DNA of 44,150 nt from Lachnospiraceae bacterium (lineage in GTDB: Bacteria > Bacillota > Clostridia > Lachnospirales > Lachnospiraceae), in contig JAFZQU010000013.1 in assembly GCA_017620255.1 (NCBI GenBank), forward strand, positions 1 to 44,150. The letters run 5' to 3'. Shown here piece after piece: positions 21,504-30,259 of the stretch. The notes below the pieces were generated by a model that saw nothing but the letters and a program-made list of their open reading frames with translations, was not told the DNA's origin and made no database searches. Numbering within the stretch: the first letter of the stretch is position 1; every line of letters begins with the position of its first letter. The position numbers and the translations under genes are program-made.

Positions 21504-23687
21504 ATGAGCAGAAACGTAAAGATCAGAAAACCGGTTGAAAAAGGCGTTGCCAGGGTCCCCGTCGTCATGCAGATGGAGGCGCTGGAGTGTGGTGCTGCGT
21601 GCCTGACCATGGTGCTTGCCTACTACCGGAAGTGGATCCCCTTAGAGCAGGTGCGCCTGGACTGTGGCGTATCGAGAGACGGTTCCAATGCGAAAAACGT
21701 GCTGCTTGCGGCCAGGAATTACGGGCTTGAGGCAGCAGGCTACCGGCTGGAGCCGGAAATGCTGAAGGAACAGGGGCAGTTCCCCTGCATCGTCCACTGG
21801 GAATTCGATCACTTCGTGGTCGTAAACGGATTTAAGAATAACAAAGTCTATATCAACGATCCCGCGCGCGGAAACTGCGTTCTGACAATGGAAGCTTTTG
21901 ATGCGGGTTTCACGGGGATCGCCCTGATGTTTGAGCCGGGAGAGAACTTTACGCCGAGCGGACACCGCAAGTCCATGGTGTCTTACGCCAAAAAACGGCT
22001 GGAGGGAGCCGGCGGTGCGGTCGCTTTTATGGCTGTGACCACGCTGCTCGCTTCGCTGCTCGGGATCATGAATCCCGGATTCGGACGTGTATTTCTTGAT
22101 TTTCTCTTAACACAGAAAGCACCTTCCTGGGTGCCCTACTTCTTTGCGGGGCTGGCAGCGTTAACGACCCTGCAGCTTGTGACAGCCTACTTGCAGGCGA
22201 TCTACAGCCTGCGGATCGACGGCAAACTCGCCGTGGTCGGCAACACGACTTATCTGTGGAAAGTACTGCATCTGCCGATGGAATTCTTCGGGCAGCGCTT
22301 ATCCGGTGATATCCAGATGCGCCAGGCCGGCAACGCCAAGATCGCCTCGTCCCTGGTGAACATTTTCGCACCGCTCCTGATCAAGAGTTTTATGATGATC
22401 TTCTATCTGGTCGTGATGCTGCGTTATAACGTCATGCTCAGCATGATCGGTATCATCGCCATTCTGATCAATATCGCGGCTTCCAATTTCGTCAGCGCCA
22501 AACGTGTCAATATCTCGCGCGTCAAGATGCGGGATATGGGGAAACTGGCCGGTACGACGATCTCCGGGATCGAGATGATCGAGACGATCAAATCCAGCGG
22601 TGCCGAGAACGGTTACTTTGAAAAATGGGCCGGCTATCAGGCCAATGTGAATGCCCAGGATGTCCGGTTCACGGCGATGAACCAGACGATCGGCATGATC
22701 CCGACTTTTATCTCATCCATTGCAAATATGCTGATCCTTTTTATCGGCGTGTACCTGACAACACGCGGCGAGTTCACGATCGGTAAGATCATGGCTTTCC
22801 AGGGACTGCTCGCAACCTTCACGGAACCCGCGATGTCCCTGATCTCCGCGGGACAGGGCCTGCAGGAAATGCAGACGGATATGGAGAGGATCGAGGACGT
22901 GATGTCCTATCCGGAAGATCCGATGGTGACGGCCTCGGAGTTAAAAGAGGACGAATCCTATCAGAAACTGACGGGTGAAGTGGAAATGCGGAACGTGACG
23001 TTCGGTTATTCGAAACTGTCACCGCCGCTGATCACGGATTTCAATCTCACCCTGCACCCGGGACAGTCGGTCGCGTTTGTGGGTGCGTCGGGTTGCGGAA
23101 AATCAACCCTTGCCAAGCTCTTATCCGGGCTGAACCGGCCCTGGAGCGGTGAGGTCCTCTTTGACGGACAGCCGATCGGCGAGATCAACCGGCGTGTATT
23201 CACGGGTTCGGTTTCGGTCGTGGATCAGGATATCACGATGTTCGAGGATACGATCTCCAACAACATCAAGATGTGGGACCGTTCCATTGAAGATTTTGAA
23301 ATGATCATGGCGGCCAAAGACGCGCAGATCCACGATGTGATCGCGTTAAGAGAGGGCGGATACGACCATGTGATCTTAGAGGGCGGCAAGGACTTTTCCG
23401 GCGGCGAGCGGCAGCGTATGGAACTGGCAAGGGTACTGGCACAGGATCCGACGATCATCATCCTGGACGAGGCCACGTCGGCGCTGGATGCAAGAACGGA
23501 AGCGGAAGTGGTCCGCTCGATCAAAGACCGCGGGATCACCTGCATCGTGATCGCGCACAGACTGTCAACGATCCGCGACTGTGACGAGATCATCGTGATG
23601 GACCACGGAAAAGTCGTGGAACGCGGCAAACATAAGGAACTTTTCGAAAAAGGCGGACTTTACGCGGAACTGATCGCCACAGAGTGA
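21504..23687 (+). CDS. NHLP-type peptidase-containing ABC transporter (C39 peptidase, membrane domain, ATPase)
   Basis: This 727-residue inner-membrane protein cleaves a leader peptide, probably after a double-glycine type site, and exports the core peptide. The C39 peptidase (about 15-145) is complete: Gln23 and Cys29 in VMQMEALECGAACL, His103 in HWEFDHFVVV, and Asp119 in INDPARG. The membrane domain (about 165-460) precedes the ATPase with Walker A GASGCGKST (about 526-534), signature FSGGERQRME, Walker B IIILDEATSALD and switch IVIAHRLSTI. It resembles the first of the paired NHLM/NHLP ABC proteins. The start ATG has only a poor SD (GGGATAGAGC). No leader-bearing substrate gene is found in the window. 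Confidence 0.93.
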   Translation: MSRNVKIRKPVEKGVARVPVVMQMEALECGAACLTMVLAYYRKWIPLEQVRLDCGVSRDGSNAKNVLLAARNYGLEAAGYRLEPEMLKEQGQFPCIVHWEFDHFVVVNGFKNNKVYINDPARGNCVLTMEAFDAGFTGIALMFEPGENFTPSGHRKSMVSYAKKRLEGAGGAVAFMAVTTLLASLLGIMNPGFGRVFLDFLLTQKAPSWVPYFFAGLAALTTLQLVTAYLQAIYSLRIDGKLAVVGNTTYLWKVLHLPMEFFGQRLSGDIQMRQAGNAKIASSLVNIFAPLLIKSFMMIFYLVVMLRYNVMLSMIGIIAILINIAASNFVSAKRVNISRVKMRDMGKLAGTTISGIEMIETIKSSGAENGYFEKWAGYQANVNAQDVRFTAMNQTIGMIPTFISSIANMLILFIGVYLTTRGEFTIGKIMAFQGLLATFTEPAMSLISAGQGLQEMQTDMERIEDVMSYPEDPMVTASELKEDESYQKLTGEVEMRNVTFGYSKLSPPLITDFNLTLHPGQSVAFVGASGCGKSTLAKLLSGLNRPWSGEVLFDGQPIGEINRRVFTGSVSVVDQDITMFEDTISNNIKMWDRSIEDFEMIMAAKDAQIHDVIALREGGYDHVILEGGKDFSGGERQRMELARVLAQDPTIIILDEATSALDARTEAEVVRSIKDRGITCIVIAHRLSTIRDCDEIIVMDHGKVVERGKHKELFEKGGLYAELIATE

Positions 23688-23712
23688 TCCGTATCCGGAA
23701 AGAGGAAGATAG

Positions 23713-25878
23713 ATGGGTTGGTTTGATACACAGCTGCGCGACAGAGAGCGGCTGGATCAGGAAAACTTCACAGAGGCTTTTATGCACATGGCGGGCGCCG
23801 TTCTGGGGTCCAAGGATTATGAGCGTTTCCGCAATGAAAAAGAGCAGGCGGAAACAGCCATCGCGGAGATCCTGAAATACTACAGGATCAAAGCACCGCA
23901 GATGCCGGATTCCATACAGACATTGAGCGATGCGCTGGAATATATGATGCGTCCGGCCGGGATCATGTACAGGCCGGTCAAACTGACGGAAGGATGGCCC
24001 CGTGATGCGATCGGTCCGATGCTTGCAAAGCGCAGGGCTGACGGTGCCTATATCGCACTGATCCCGAACCATATGGGTGATTTTCGCCATATGCGCGGAC
24101 ACGAAGAGGACTATGAACAGGATGCGTTCTGTTTCTACAAGCCGTTCCCGCTCAGGGCCATGAATGTGCGCGATCTCTTAAGTTACATGGGTTCGTGCCT
24201 GTCCGTTGCGGATGTTACGCTGATGGTGATCACAACGCTGGTGATCACGACACTCGGCATGCTTTTGCCGAAACTGACCAACATGCTGTTATCCGGCGGG
24301 AATGAAAACAAGAGCCAGACATTCCTGCTGACGCTGTTCATCTTCTTTGCCTGCACGAGTATCAGTTCGCTGCTGTTTTCGGCGGCCAAGAACATGGCGC
24401 TCAGCCGGATCAACAGCAAGATGAGCATTTCGGTGGGAGCGGCGACGATGATGCGTATCCTTTCCCTGCCGACGTCGTTTTTCAAAAAATACAGTGCGGG
24501 CGAACTGGCGGAACGTGCGGACTACGTGAACCAGTTATGCTCCCTGATCCTTGGCGTGCTGTTCTCCACGGGTCTGACGGCCGTGTTCTCACTGGCCTAT
24601 ATCGGACAGATCTTTGTCTATGCGCCGGCACTGGTAACGCCTGCGATCACGATCATCCTGATCACGCTGATCTTTATGATCGCGACAACCTTCGTGCAGG
24701 CGGACACGGACAGGATCGTGATGGAGGAAGAAGCAAAGGAGCGGGGTCTCGTGTACGCCCTGATCTGCGGGGTACAGAAGATCCGCTTATCCGGTGCGGA
24801 AAAGCGTGCATTCTCCAAATGGGCAAAAAGTTATGCGCATACCGCGAACCGCATCTACAATCCGCACATTTTCCTGAAACTCAACAGTGTGATCTCGCTC
24901 GCGATCACCCTGATCGGTACGATGGTGATCTACGCGATGTCGATCAAAAGCCGGATCAGTGTGGCGGATTATTATTCGTTTAACGTGGCGTACAGTATGG
25001 TGAGCGGCGCCTTCCTGGCACTTGCGGGGATCGCTTCATCGATGGCGCAGATCCGCACCGTACTCGAACTGGTCGATCCGATCCTTACTTCGGAACCGGA
25101 GGTATCCTCGCGCAGGAACGTTGTCACACGGCTTTCGGGTGCGATCGAACTGAACCAGGTTTCATTCCGCTACGAGGATGAAGGTCCGCTGATCTTACAT
25201 GACCTGTCCCTGCGTATCAGACCCGGCGAGTACTTGGCAGTCGTCGGAAAGACAGGGTGCGGAAAATCAACGCTTTTACGTCTGCTTCTCGGGTTTGAGA
25301 TGCCGACGAGGGGCTCGATCTATTATGACCAGAAGGATATCAGGGCACTCGACCTGAAATCCCTGCGTCAGAATATCGGCGTGGTCATGCAGAACGGGAA
25401 ACTCTTCCAGGGCGACATCTATTCCAATATCGTGGTGTCCGCACCACAGCTTGGCCTGGAGGACGCATGGGAAGCCGCAAGGATCGCGGGGATCGATGAG
25501 GATATCCGCGAACTGCCGATGGGTATGTTCACCATGATCAGTGAAGGAAGCGGCGGAATCTCCGGCGGACAGAAACAGCGCCTGATGATCGCACGCGCCG
25601 TGGCACCGCGGCCGAAGATCCTGTTCCTTGACGAGGCGACCAGTGCGCTTGACAACATCACGCAGAAACATGTCTCGGAGGCACTGGATCAGTTAGACTG
25701 CACGAGGATCGTGATCGCGCACCGCCTGTCCACGATCAGGCAGTGTGACCGGATCATCGTTCTTGACCAGGGCAACATCGTGGAAGAAGGCACCTACGAA
25801 GAACTGATCGGTAAAAACGGGTTCTTTGCGGACCTTGTGAAGCGCCAGCGCGTGGACGAAGATGCGGAAGACACATAA
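23713..25878 (+). CDS. NHLP-type ABC transporter, second subunit (no peptidase)
   Basis: This 721-residue inner-membrane ABC protein probably forms a heterodimer with the preceding one. Residues 1-160 form a soluble N-terminal region without the C39 triad, followed by membrane helices from about 165 (VADVTLMVITTLVITTLGMLLP), and an ATPase with Walker A GKTGCGKST, signature ISGGQKQRL, Walker B ILFLDEATSALD and switch IVIAHRLSTI. The lack of a peptidase, the extended N-terminal region and the gene order match the second ABC protein of NHLM systems. AGAGGAAG lies upstream of the ATG. The operon probably ends here, since a new promoter starts 20 bases after the stop. Confidence 0.9.
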   Translation: MGWFDTQLRDRERLDQENFTEAFMHMAGAVLGSKDYERFRNEKEQAETAIAEILKYYRIKAPQMPDSIQTLSDALEYMMRPAGIMYRPVKLTEGWPRDAIGPMLAKRRADGAYIALIPNHMGDFRHMRGHEEDYEQDAFCFYKPFPLRAMNVRDLLSYMGSCLSVADVTLMVITTLVITTLGMLLPKLTNMLLSGGNENKSQTFLLTLFIFFACTSISSLLFSAAKNMALSRINSKMSISVGAATMMRILSLPTSFFKKYSAGELAERADYVNQLCSLILGVLFSTGLTAVFSLAYIGQIFVYAPALVTPAITIILITLIFMIATTFVQADTDRIVMEEEAKERGLVYALICGVQKIRLSGAEKRAFSKWAKSYAHTANRIYNPHIFLKLNSVISLAITLIGTMVIYAMSIKSRISVADYYSFNVAYSMVSGAFLALAGIASSMAQIRTVLELVDPILTSEPEVSSRRNVVTRLSGAIELNQVSFRYEDEGPLILHDLSLRIRPGEYLAVVGKTGCGKSTLLRLLLGFEMPTRGSIYYDQKDIRALDLKSLRQNIGVVMQNGKLFQGDIYSNIVVSAPQLGLEDAWEAARIAGIDEDIRELPMGMFTMISEGSGGISGGQKQRLMIARAVAPRPKILFLDEATSALDNITQKHVSEALDQLDCTRIVIAHRLSTIRQCDRIIVLDQGNIVEEGTYEELIGKNGFFADLVKRQRVDEDAEDT

Positions 25879-25898
25879 ACGGCAGACGGAAGCATCCA

Positions 25899-25928
25899 TT
25901 GGACAGAAGAGGGACGGAATGATATAAT
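25899..25928 (+). promoter_or_regulatory. promoter of the sigma factor / bactofilin-like unit
   Basis: TTGGAC (25899-25904) and TATAAT (25923-25928) are 18 bases apart. The predicted transcript start near 25935 falls just before an ATG at 25940 and supports use of the ATG at 25955. Confidence 0.65.
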
Positions 25929-25954
25929 CATTCATTGTTATGTTGGGACAGAGT

Positions 25955-26452
25955 ATGGAACATCCGCAGATGGAAAGACAGGAAGAAATATACCGTGATT
26001 ATCACGACAAAGTCTACCGTCTGATCCTTGGCAAGGTTTGCAACGAAACACTTGCGCAGGATCTGACGGCTGATGTTTTTGTGAAGGTTTTTTCCAAACT
26101 GGATACGTTTGACGAGGGAAAAGCCTCTGTTTCCACGTGGATCTACCGGATCGCGCAGAATACGGTGATCGATTTTTTCCGGACACGCAAAGTGCATTCC
26201 GAAGTACCGGAAACGCTGGCAGTCAGCGGGGAGATCGATGATGAGCTCCTAAATGACGAAATGCTTGGGGAACTCGCCGATGCGCTGAACAAACTTCCGG
26301 AAAGAGACAGGGATCTTCTGATCCTGCATTACTATCATGATCTGACGCTGAAGGAAGCGGCCGCAAAGCTCGGTATGTCCTACAGCAACGCAAAACTGGT
26401 ACATAACAGGTCTTTGGTCACACTGAAAGATCTCCTTTCGGACAAACTGTAA
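25955..26452 (+). CDS. ECF-type RNA polymerase sigma factor
   Basis: This 165-residue sigma-70 family factor contains region 2 (about 9-80: YRDYHDKVYRLILGKVCNETLAQDLTADVFVKVF and STWIYRIAQNTVIDFFRTRK) and region 4 (about 108-160: LNKLPERDRDLLILHYYHDLTLKEAAAKLGMSYSNAKLVHNR), with no region 3, the ECF layout. The start at 25955 is preferred because 25940 would be almost at the 5' end of the transcript; the SD is weak (GGGA). No zinc-finger anti-sigma gene follows, which is unusual. Instead an exported bactofilin-like membrane protein lies 54 bases downstream and could act as the membrane partner or the target; this is inference. Confidence 0.9.
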   Translation: MEHPQMERQEEIYRDYHDKVYRLILGKVCNETLAQDLTADVFVKVFSKLDTFDEGKASVSTWIYRIAQNTVIDFFRTRKVHSEVPETLAVSGEIDDELLNDEMLGELADALNKLPERDRDLLILHYYHDLTLKEAAAKLGMSYSNAKLVHNRSLVTLKDLLSDKL

Positions 26453-26506
26453 GATCTGTATGCAAATAAGGGATCCCAAGCGGGATCGGAATAAGGAGTG
26501 AGAATT

Positions 26507-27709
26507 ATGAAAAAGAAGAAACTGATGACATTGCTGCTTGCGGGCTTACTGACAGTCTGCATGTGTGTTCCCGCCCTGGCCGCGGAGCCGGACAGCGCGG
26601 GAAATATCATGGACGCGGGAAACATGGTATCGCTGCCGTCCACTCCCTTCTTTGGGGCGATCGTTGCAGGCCAGAGCGTAAACATGACAAACGCAACGGC
26701 AAAAGGCAGTGTGTTCGCAGCAGGACAGGATGTGAGCGTACAGAACAGTGAGATCGGCGAGAGCGTATACCTGGCCGGTAACAGTCTTTCCCTGCACGAC
26801 ACAAAAGTAAACGGTAATATTTACGGAGCCGGCAACAGTCTGACCATTTCCGGTGACACATCGGGAAACGGTGTTTACGCAGTAGGTAACCTCATCAAGT
26901 TTGACGGTACGGCTAACGGCTTTTATGCAAGCGGCTCGCAGATCACGCTGTCGGGTACAGTCAACGGCGATGCCATCCTCGAGGGTGAAAACATTGAGAT
27001 CACCGATGACGCAGTCGTTACAGGTAAACTGAAGATCGTGAGCTCCGCACAGCCCGAGGTTGATGCCGATGCGGAGGTCGGAGACTATTCTTTTGAACAG
27101 GTCACGAAAGATACGGAAGAAGATGCAGGAAAAGCCGCAATGGCAGGCATGTTCGGCATTATCCTGAGGAAGATCGGAAAATGCATCTACTGGATCATCG
27201 CCATGGTTGCATTCGGCATGCTTTTATGCTGGCTGTTTGACGAGCATCTGACAAGAGCCACCGTCTTTATCAAAGAACGCGCAGCAGCTACGATCGTAAG
27301 CGGTCTGGTTGCCTGGATGTGCATTCCGTTAGCTGCGATCATTCTCTGCTGCACTTATTTCCTTGCACCGATCGCCGGTATGCTGGCGCTCGCATATGTG
27401 CTGCTCTTATGTGCAGGACTTGCATTTGCAGGTGCATCCCTTTCGCGTCTGGTATTCCCGAACATGAATGTGTTCTTATCGGCGCTGATCGGCATCGCCG
27501 TTCTGGAAGTTGTCGGGATGATCCCGATACTCGGCGGACTGGTCGGGATCGCGGCAGATATGTATCTGCTCGGCTATGTGATCCAGAACATCTGGGACCA
27601 CAGGCTGCAGAAGAAAGTTCCGGCAGCACCCGTTGCTCCCGCAGCAGCACCTGTCAGTGCACCTGTTGAGACAGCAGCACCTGCCGAAAGTGGGAAGACG
27701 ACAGAATAA
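26507..27709 (+). CDS. exported bactofilin-like beta-helix protein with C-terminal membrane domain
   Basis: This 400-residue protein begins with a clear signal peptide (MKKKKLMTLLLAGLLTVCMCVPALAA). Residues about 45-185 form repeats of roughly 18-20 residues such as GSVFAAGQDVSVQNSEIG and GNIYGAGNSLTISGD, the pattern of polymer-forming (bactofilin-type) beta-helices. About four membrane helices follow (about 220-360), then an Ala/Pro/Val tail. The beta-helix should therefore face outward, unlike classic cytoplasmic bactofilins. AAGGAG eight bases before the ATG at 26507 fixes the start; an in-frame GTG at 26498 overlaps that SD. It follows the ECF sigma gene and is one base from the next gene. 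An envelope-stress or surface-scaffold role is plausible, not shown. Confidence 0.8.
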   Translation: MKKKKLMTLLLAGLLTVCMCVPALAAEPDSAGNIMDAGNMVSLPSTPFFGAIVAGQSVNMTNATAKGSVFAAGQDVSVQNSEIGESVYLAGNSLSLHDTKVNGNIYGAGNSLTISGDTSGNGVYAVGNLIKFDGTANGFYASGSQITLSGTVNGDAILEGENIEITDDAVVTGKLKIVSSAQPEVDADAEVGDYSFEQVTKDTEEDAGKAAMAGMFGIILRKIGKCIYWIIAMVAFGMLLCWLFDEHLTRATVFIKERAAATIVSGLVAWMCIPLAAIILCCTYFLAPIAGMLALAYVLLLCAGLAFAGASLSRLVFPNMNVFLSALIGIAVLEVVGMIPILGGLVGIAADMYLLGYVIQNIWDHRLQKKVPAAPVAPAAAPVSAPVETAAPAESGKTTE

Positions 27710-27710
27710 G

Positions 27711-28148
27711 ATGGCCGGAAAGAAACAGATTGAAGGACAAATGTCGTTTGCGGATTTCCTGACGGGACAGGCAGGCGTCGGTCCGGCGCCCAAGCAGCCG
27801 GAAAACGATACGGCACACGCTCAGCCGGACACCGCGCATGCCATGAAGCAGGAACCTGCCAAGGTGCAGGAACAGCAGATGTCGGAAGAGGATGCGCGCT
27901 TCGAAGAGGAGTTTGCAAAACTGACGGAGCTGTTTGCACGTGTGCGTACGGATGATTTTGACGCGATGCAGTATCTTGTACCGATCGCAAATGCCGTTAA
28001 AACGTCGATCGCAGAAGAGATATCTTTTGCGGAAGCGTTGGAAGGCCACTGCGCGAAACGGAGCGCGGAAAAGATCTTAGCGGCGTTTGATCCCAAAAAA
28101 CAGGCGGAACTGATCTCGCTCATCGGCGGTATGCACGACGAGATCTGA
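27711..28148 (+). CDS. small acidic protein of unknown function
   Basis: I do not recognise this 145-residue protein. It starts one base after the bactofilin-like gene stops, so translation is probably coupled; no separate SD is evident. The N-terminus MAGKKQIEGQMSFADFLTG is followed by a Gln/Pro/Asp/Ala-rich flexible stretch (about 20-60), then a helical, charged part (about 62-145: EEDARFEEEFAKLTELFARVRTDDFDAMQYLVPIANAVKTSIAEE to LISLIGGMHDEI). There is no signal peptide, membrane helix or cysteine pair. A strong terminator follows, so it is the last gene of the sigma/bactofilin-like unit. A cytoplasmic regulatory or adaptor role is possible. Confidence 0.72.
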   Translation: MAGKKQIEGQMSFADFLTGQAGVGPAPKQPENDTAHAQPDTAHAMKQEPAKVQEQQMSEEDARFEEEFAKLTELFARVRTDDFDAMQYLVPIANAVKTSIAEEISFAEALEGHCAKRSAEKILAAFDPKKQAELISLIGGMHDEI

Positions 28149-28168
28149 CCGGAATTTACAGGAAAATG

Positions 28169-28210
28169 AATCCCTTTACCCGTGACCTGAACGGGTAGAG
28201 GGATTTTTTT
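28169..28210 (+). terminator. strong intrinsic terminator
   Basis: The stem AATCCCTTTACCCGT/ACGGGTAGAGGGATT (28169-28183 with 28191-28205, one mismatch) has a seven-base loop and a run of seven T from 28204. It closes the sigma factor / bactofilin-like / small protein unit. Confidence 0.92.
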
Positions 28211-28234
28211 CGTCAGCCACTAAATATAGTAGAT

Positions 28235-28263
28235 TTTAGCCCGATTTTGTGATAGGATATACA
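28235..28263 (+). promoter_or_regulatory. candidate promoter of the MacAB-like operon
   Basis: TTTAGC (28235-28240) and TATACA (28258-28263) are 17 bases apart in the gap after the terminator. The match is moderate; nothing else is seen in this short gap. Confidence 0.4.
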
Positions 28264-28327
28264 AGATAGGGCTTTTATTGAATTCACTTCAACTATCATA
28301 TCGGTCCGATCAGTGGGAGGAACCCGG

Positions 28328-30247
28328 GTGGATAACAGGGAACAGCAAAACATGCAGAACGAAGCAGAGACCATAAACAAAGCAGCCTCTGAAGGCGGCA
28401 GCATGCCCGGACAGACCGGGGCAGCAAAGGATCAGCCCGTGAATGCTGAAAGTGCACCGGAGAAAAGCGCTACACCGCAGAATATGCCGGAACTGGACGA
28501 TTCGGATGAAGATCTGGTCACGGTCGATCTGAACCGGTCGGATCTGCCGCAGAACAAGCCGGAACAGTCAAACGCCAATGCCGCAAAGAATACAAACGGC
28601 AGCAGGCAGCACGCCCGCACGAACACAGCGGGAGCGGAAGGCCGTCCGGTACGTGTCAGAGAGAAAAAACCGGTGGATCCGTACAAGCAGAAACGCATGA
28701 AAAAGCGGATCATCTGGCTCGTCGTTCTGGCAGTGCTCATCGCAGCCGGACTCCTTGTCTATTTCAAGATCATCAAACCGGCAAGATCAGTCGCGGAAGC
28801 GATCATGAACCAGCAGAATGAAACAACAGATACGATCGAAGAGCGTGACATCGTGCATGCGATCTCGACGACGGGATTGTTTGAAGCAGGCGAGGTTAGG
28901 ACCATATCGAGAATTGCACAGGATTCGATGGTGGATTCTGTCCTTGTGGATGTTGGCGATCATGTTGATAAAGGTGATACACTGGTTCTTTTCTCAACAG
29001 ATTCGATCAACAGATCCATAGAGCAGTTACAGGAAGACCTTGGGCGTCAAAAAAAGAAGGACGCGATCGATGCGAAGGCAGAGGAAAGAAGTTATCTGTA
29101 TACATATACATCTGAGGCTAATGATCTGTATGGATTATCCGAGGATGTTGAAAATGCACTGAAGGCTTTGTATGAAGCATGCGATGGATATGGAGATGCA
29201 AAAAGAGCTCTGCAGGCTGCAAAAGATGAAGGGAAAGATGAAGCAACTATAGCAGCATTGGAGAGCGCTGTTAATTCTGCATACCAGACAGAACAGAGTG
29301 CACAGGCCAGTTACGATAGTGCTGTTCGCAGACAGGCGAATACTATTGCATCCGTTGGTAATACACTGACTTCCGCTGACGAAAGCCATCAGAAATCGGC
29401 ATTGAATTCCGGAGATACAGCGCGTGACTATGCGAGAAGGATTGAGGATTATCAGGAAAAACTCGAAAACTGTGTCATTTCGGCGCCTATTAGTGGAACT
29501 GTTACAGCAGTTTATCTGGAGGAAGGAAACGACTTTGGTACCGGTGGCAAAATGATAGTGATCCAAAATACGGATACTATGAAGATTGTCGGTCGTGTAG
29601 ACGAATACGATGTTCCGGATATCAAACTCGGTCAGAGGGTTGTGATCCGGTCAGATGCAACAAAAGAAGAAGAGATGTATGGCTATGTCTCTTTTATCGA
29701 GCCGACATCAACGACGACCACATCCGGGGAATTGCGTCCGGGAGATGATCCGTTGCTGACCAAGGCCACAGATGCAGTCTACAACGTTACAGTGACGGTA
29801 CAAGACGTTGACCCGCGTATCAAGATCGGCATGTTTGCAAAACTGAATATCATTGTGGATCAGGTCGCACATGTGCTGACGGTGCCCTATGATGCGATCC
29901 AGACGAATGCGCAGGGGCAGTATTACGTTACAGTGCTTGATGAAGATGCATCGGCCGGTGGAAATGCGGCAGGAAATCCGACGGATAAAAGCATGCCTGT
30001 TTTGCAGATCAACGGAGAAAATGCAGGTTCCGGCAAGGCGCCCGGCGGAAAGGGCGGAAAGATGCCACTCGGCAAAGGTGGCGAAGAGATATCGCAGAAC
30101 CGCCGGGATATCATCGTTGAGATCGGTATGGAAGGCGATTATTATACACAGGTTATTTCGAACGAACTTAAACCCGGCATGACGGTTGTCGTTCCGGATG
30201 ATGGCAAGTTTGATATGTCGGATATGAGTATGATGTTCGGGTTCTAG
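28328..30247 (+). CDS. HlyD/MacA family (YknX-like) efflux adaptor
   Basis: This 639-residue adaptor starts at GTG 28328, seven bases after GGGAGG; the same frame reaches 28313 without support. Residues 1-125 are a hydrophilic, probably disordered cytoplasmic region, followed by one helix (about 127-147, IIWLVVLAVLIAAGLLVYF), a first lipoyl half (VRTISRIAQDSMVDSVLVDVGDHVDKGDTLVLF), a helical hairpin (about 235-370), the second lipoyl half (APISGTVTAVYLEEGNDF) and a beta-barrel domain. A Gly/Lys-rich insert near the C-terminus (GSGKAPGGKGGKMPLGKGG) is unusual. With the next two genes it forms a MacAB/YknXYZ-type exporter. The hairpin segment is visibly more AT-rich than the rest of the gene, hinting at a mosaic origin. 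Confidence 0.88.
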   Translation: MDNREQQNMQNEAETINKAASEGGSMPGQTGAAKDQPVNAESAPEKSATPQNMPELDDSDEDLVTVDLNRSDLPQNKPEQSNANAAKNTNGSRQHARTNTAGAEGRPVRVREKKPVDPYKQKRMKKRIIWLVVLAVLIAAGLLVYFKIIKPARSVAEAIMNQQNETTDTIEERDIVHAISTTGLFEAGEVRTISRIAQDSMVDSVLVDVGDHVDKGDTLVLFSTDSINRSIEQLQEDLGRQKKKDAIDAKAEERSYLYTYTSEANDLYGLSEDVENALKALYEACDGYGDAKRALQAAKDEGKDEATIAALESAVNSAYQTEQSAQASYDSAVRRQANTIASVGNTLTSADESHQKSALNSGDTARDYARRIEDYQEKLENCVISAPISGTVTAVYLEEGNDFGTGGKMIVIQNTDTMKIVGRVDEYDVPDIKLGQRVVIRSDATKEEEMYGYVSFIEPTSTTTTSGELRPGDDPLLTKATDAVYNVTVTVQDVDPRIKIGMFAKLNIIVDQVAHVLTVPYDAIQTNAQGQYYVTVLDEDASAGGNAAGNPTDKSMPVLQINGENAGSGKAPGGKGGKMPLGKGGEEISQNRRDIIVEIGMEGDYYTQVISNELKPGMTVVVPDDGKFDMSDMSMMFGF

Positions 30248-30259
30248 GCAGGAGATAAA

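Noticed and set aside
23590-24102. Minus-strand open frame across the junction of the two NHLP ABC genes
   Set aside because: It overlaps two conserved ATPase genes antisense and lacks a ribosome site and any domain.
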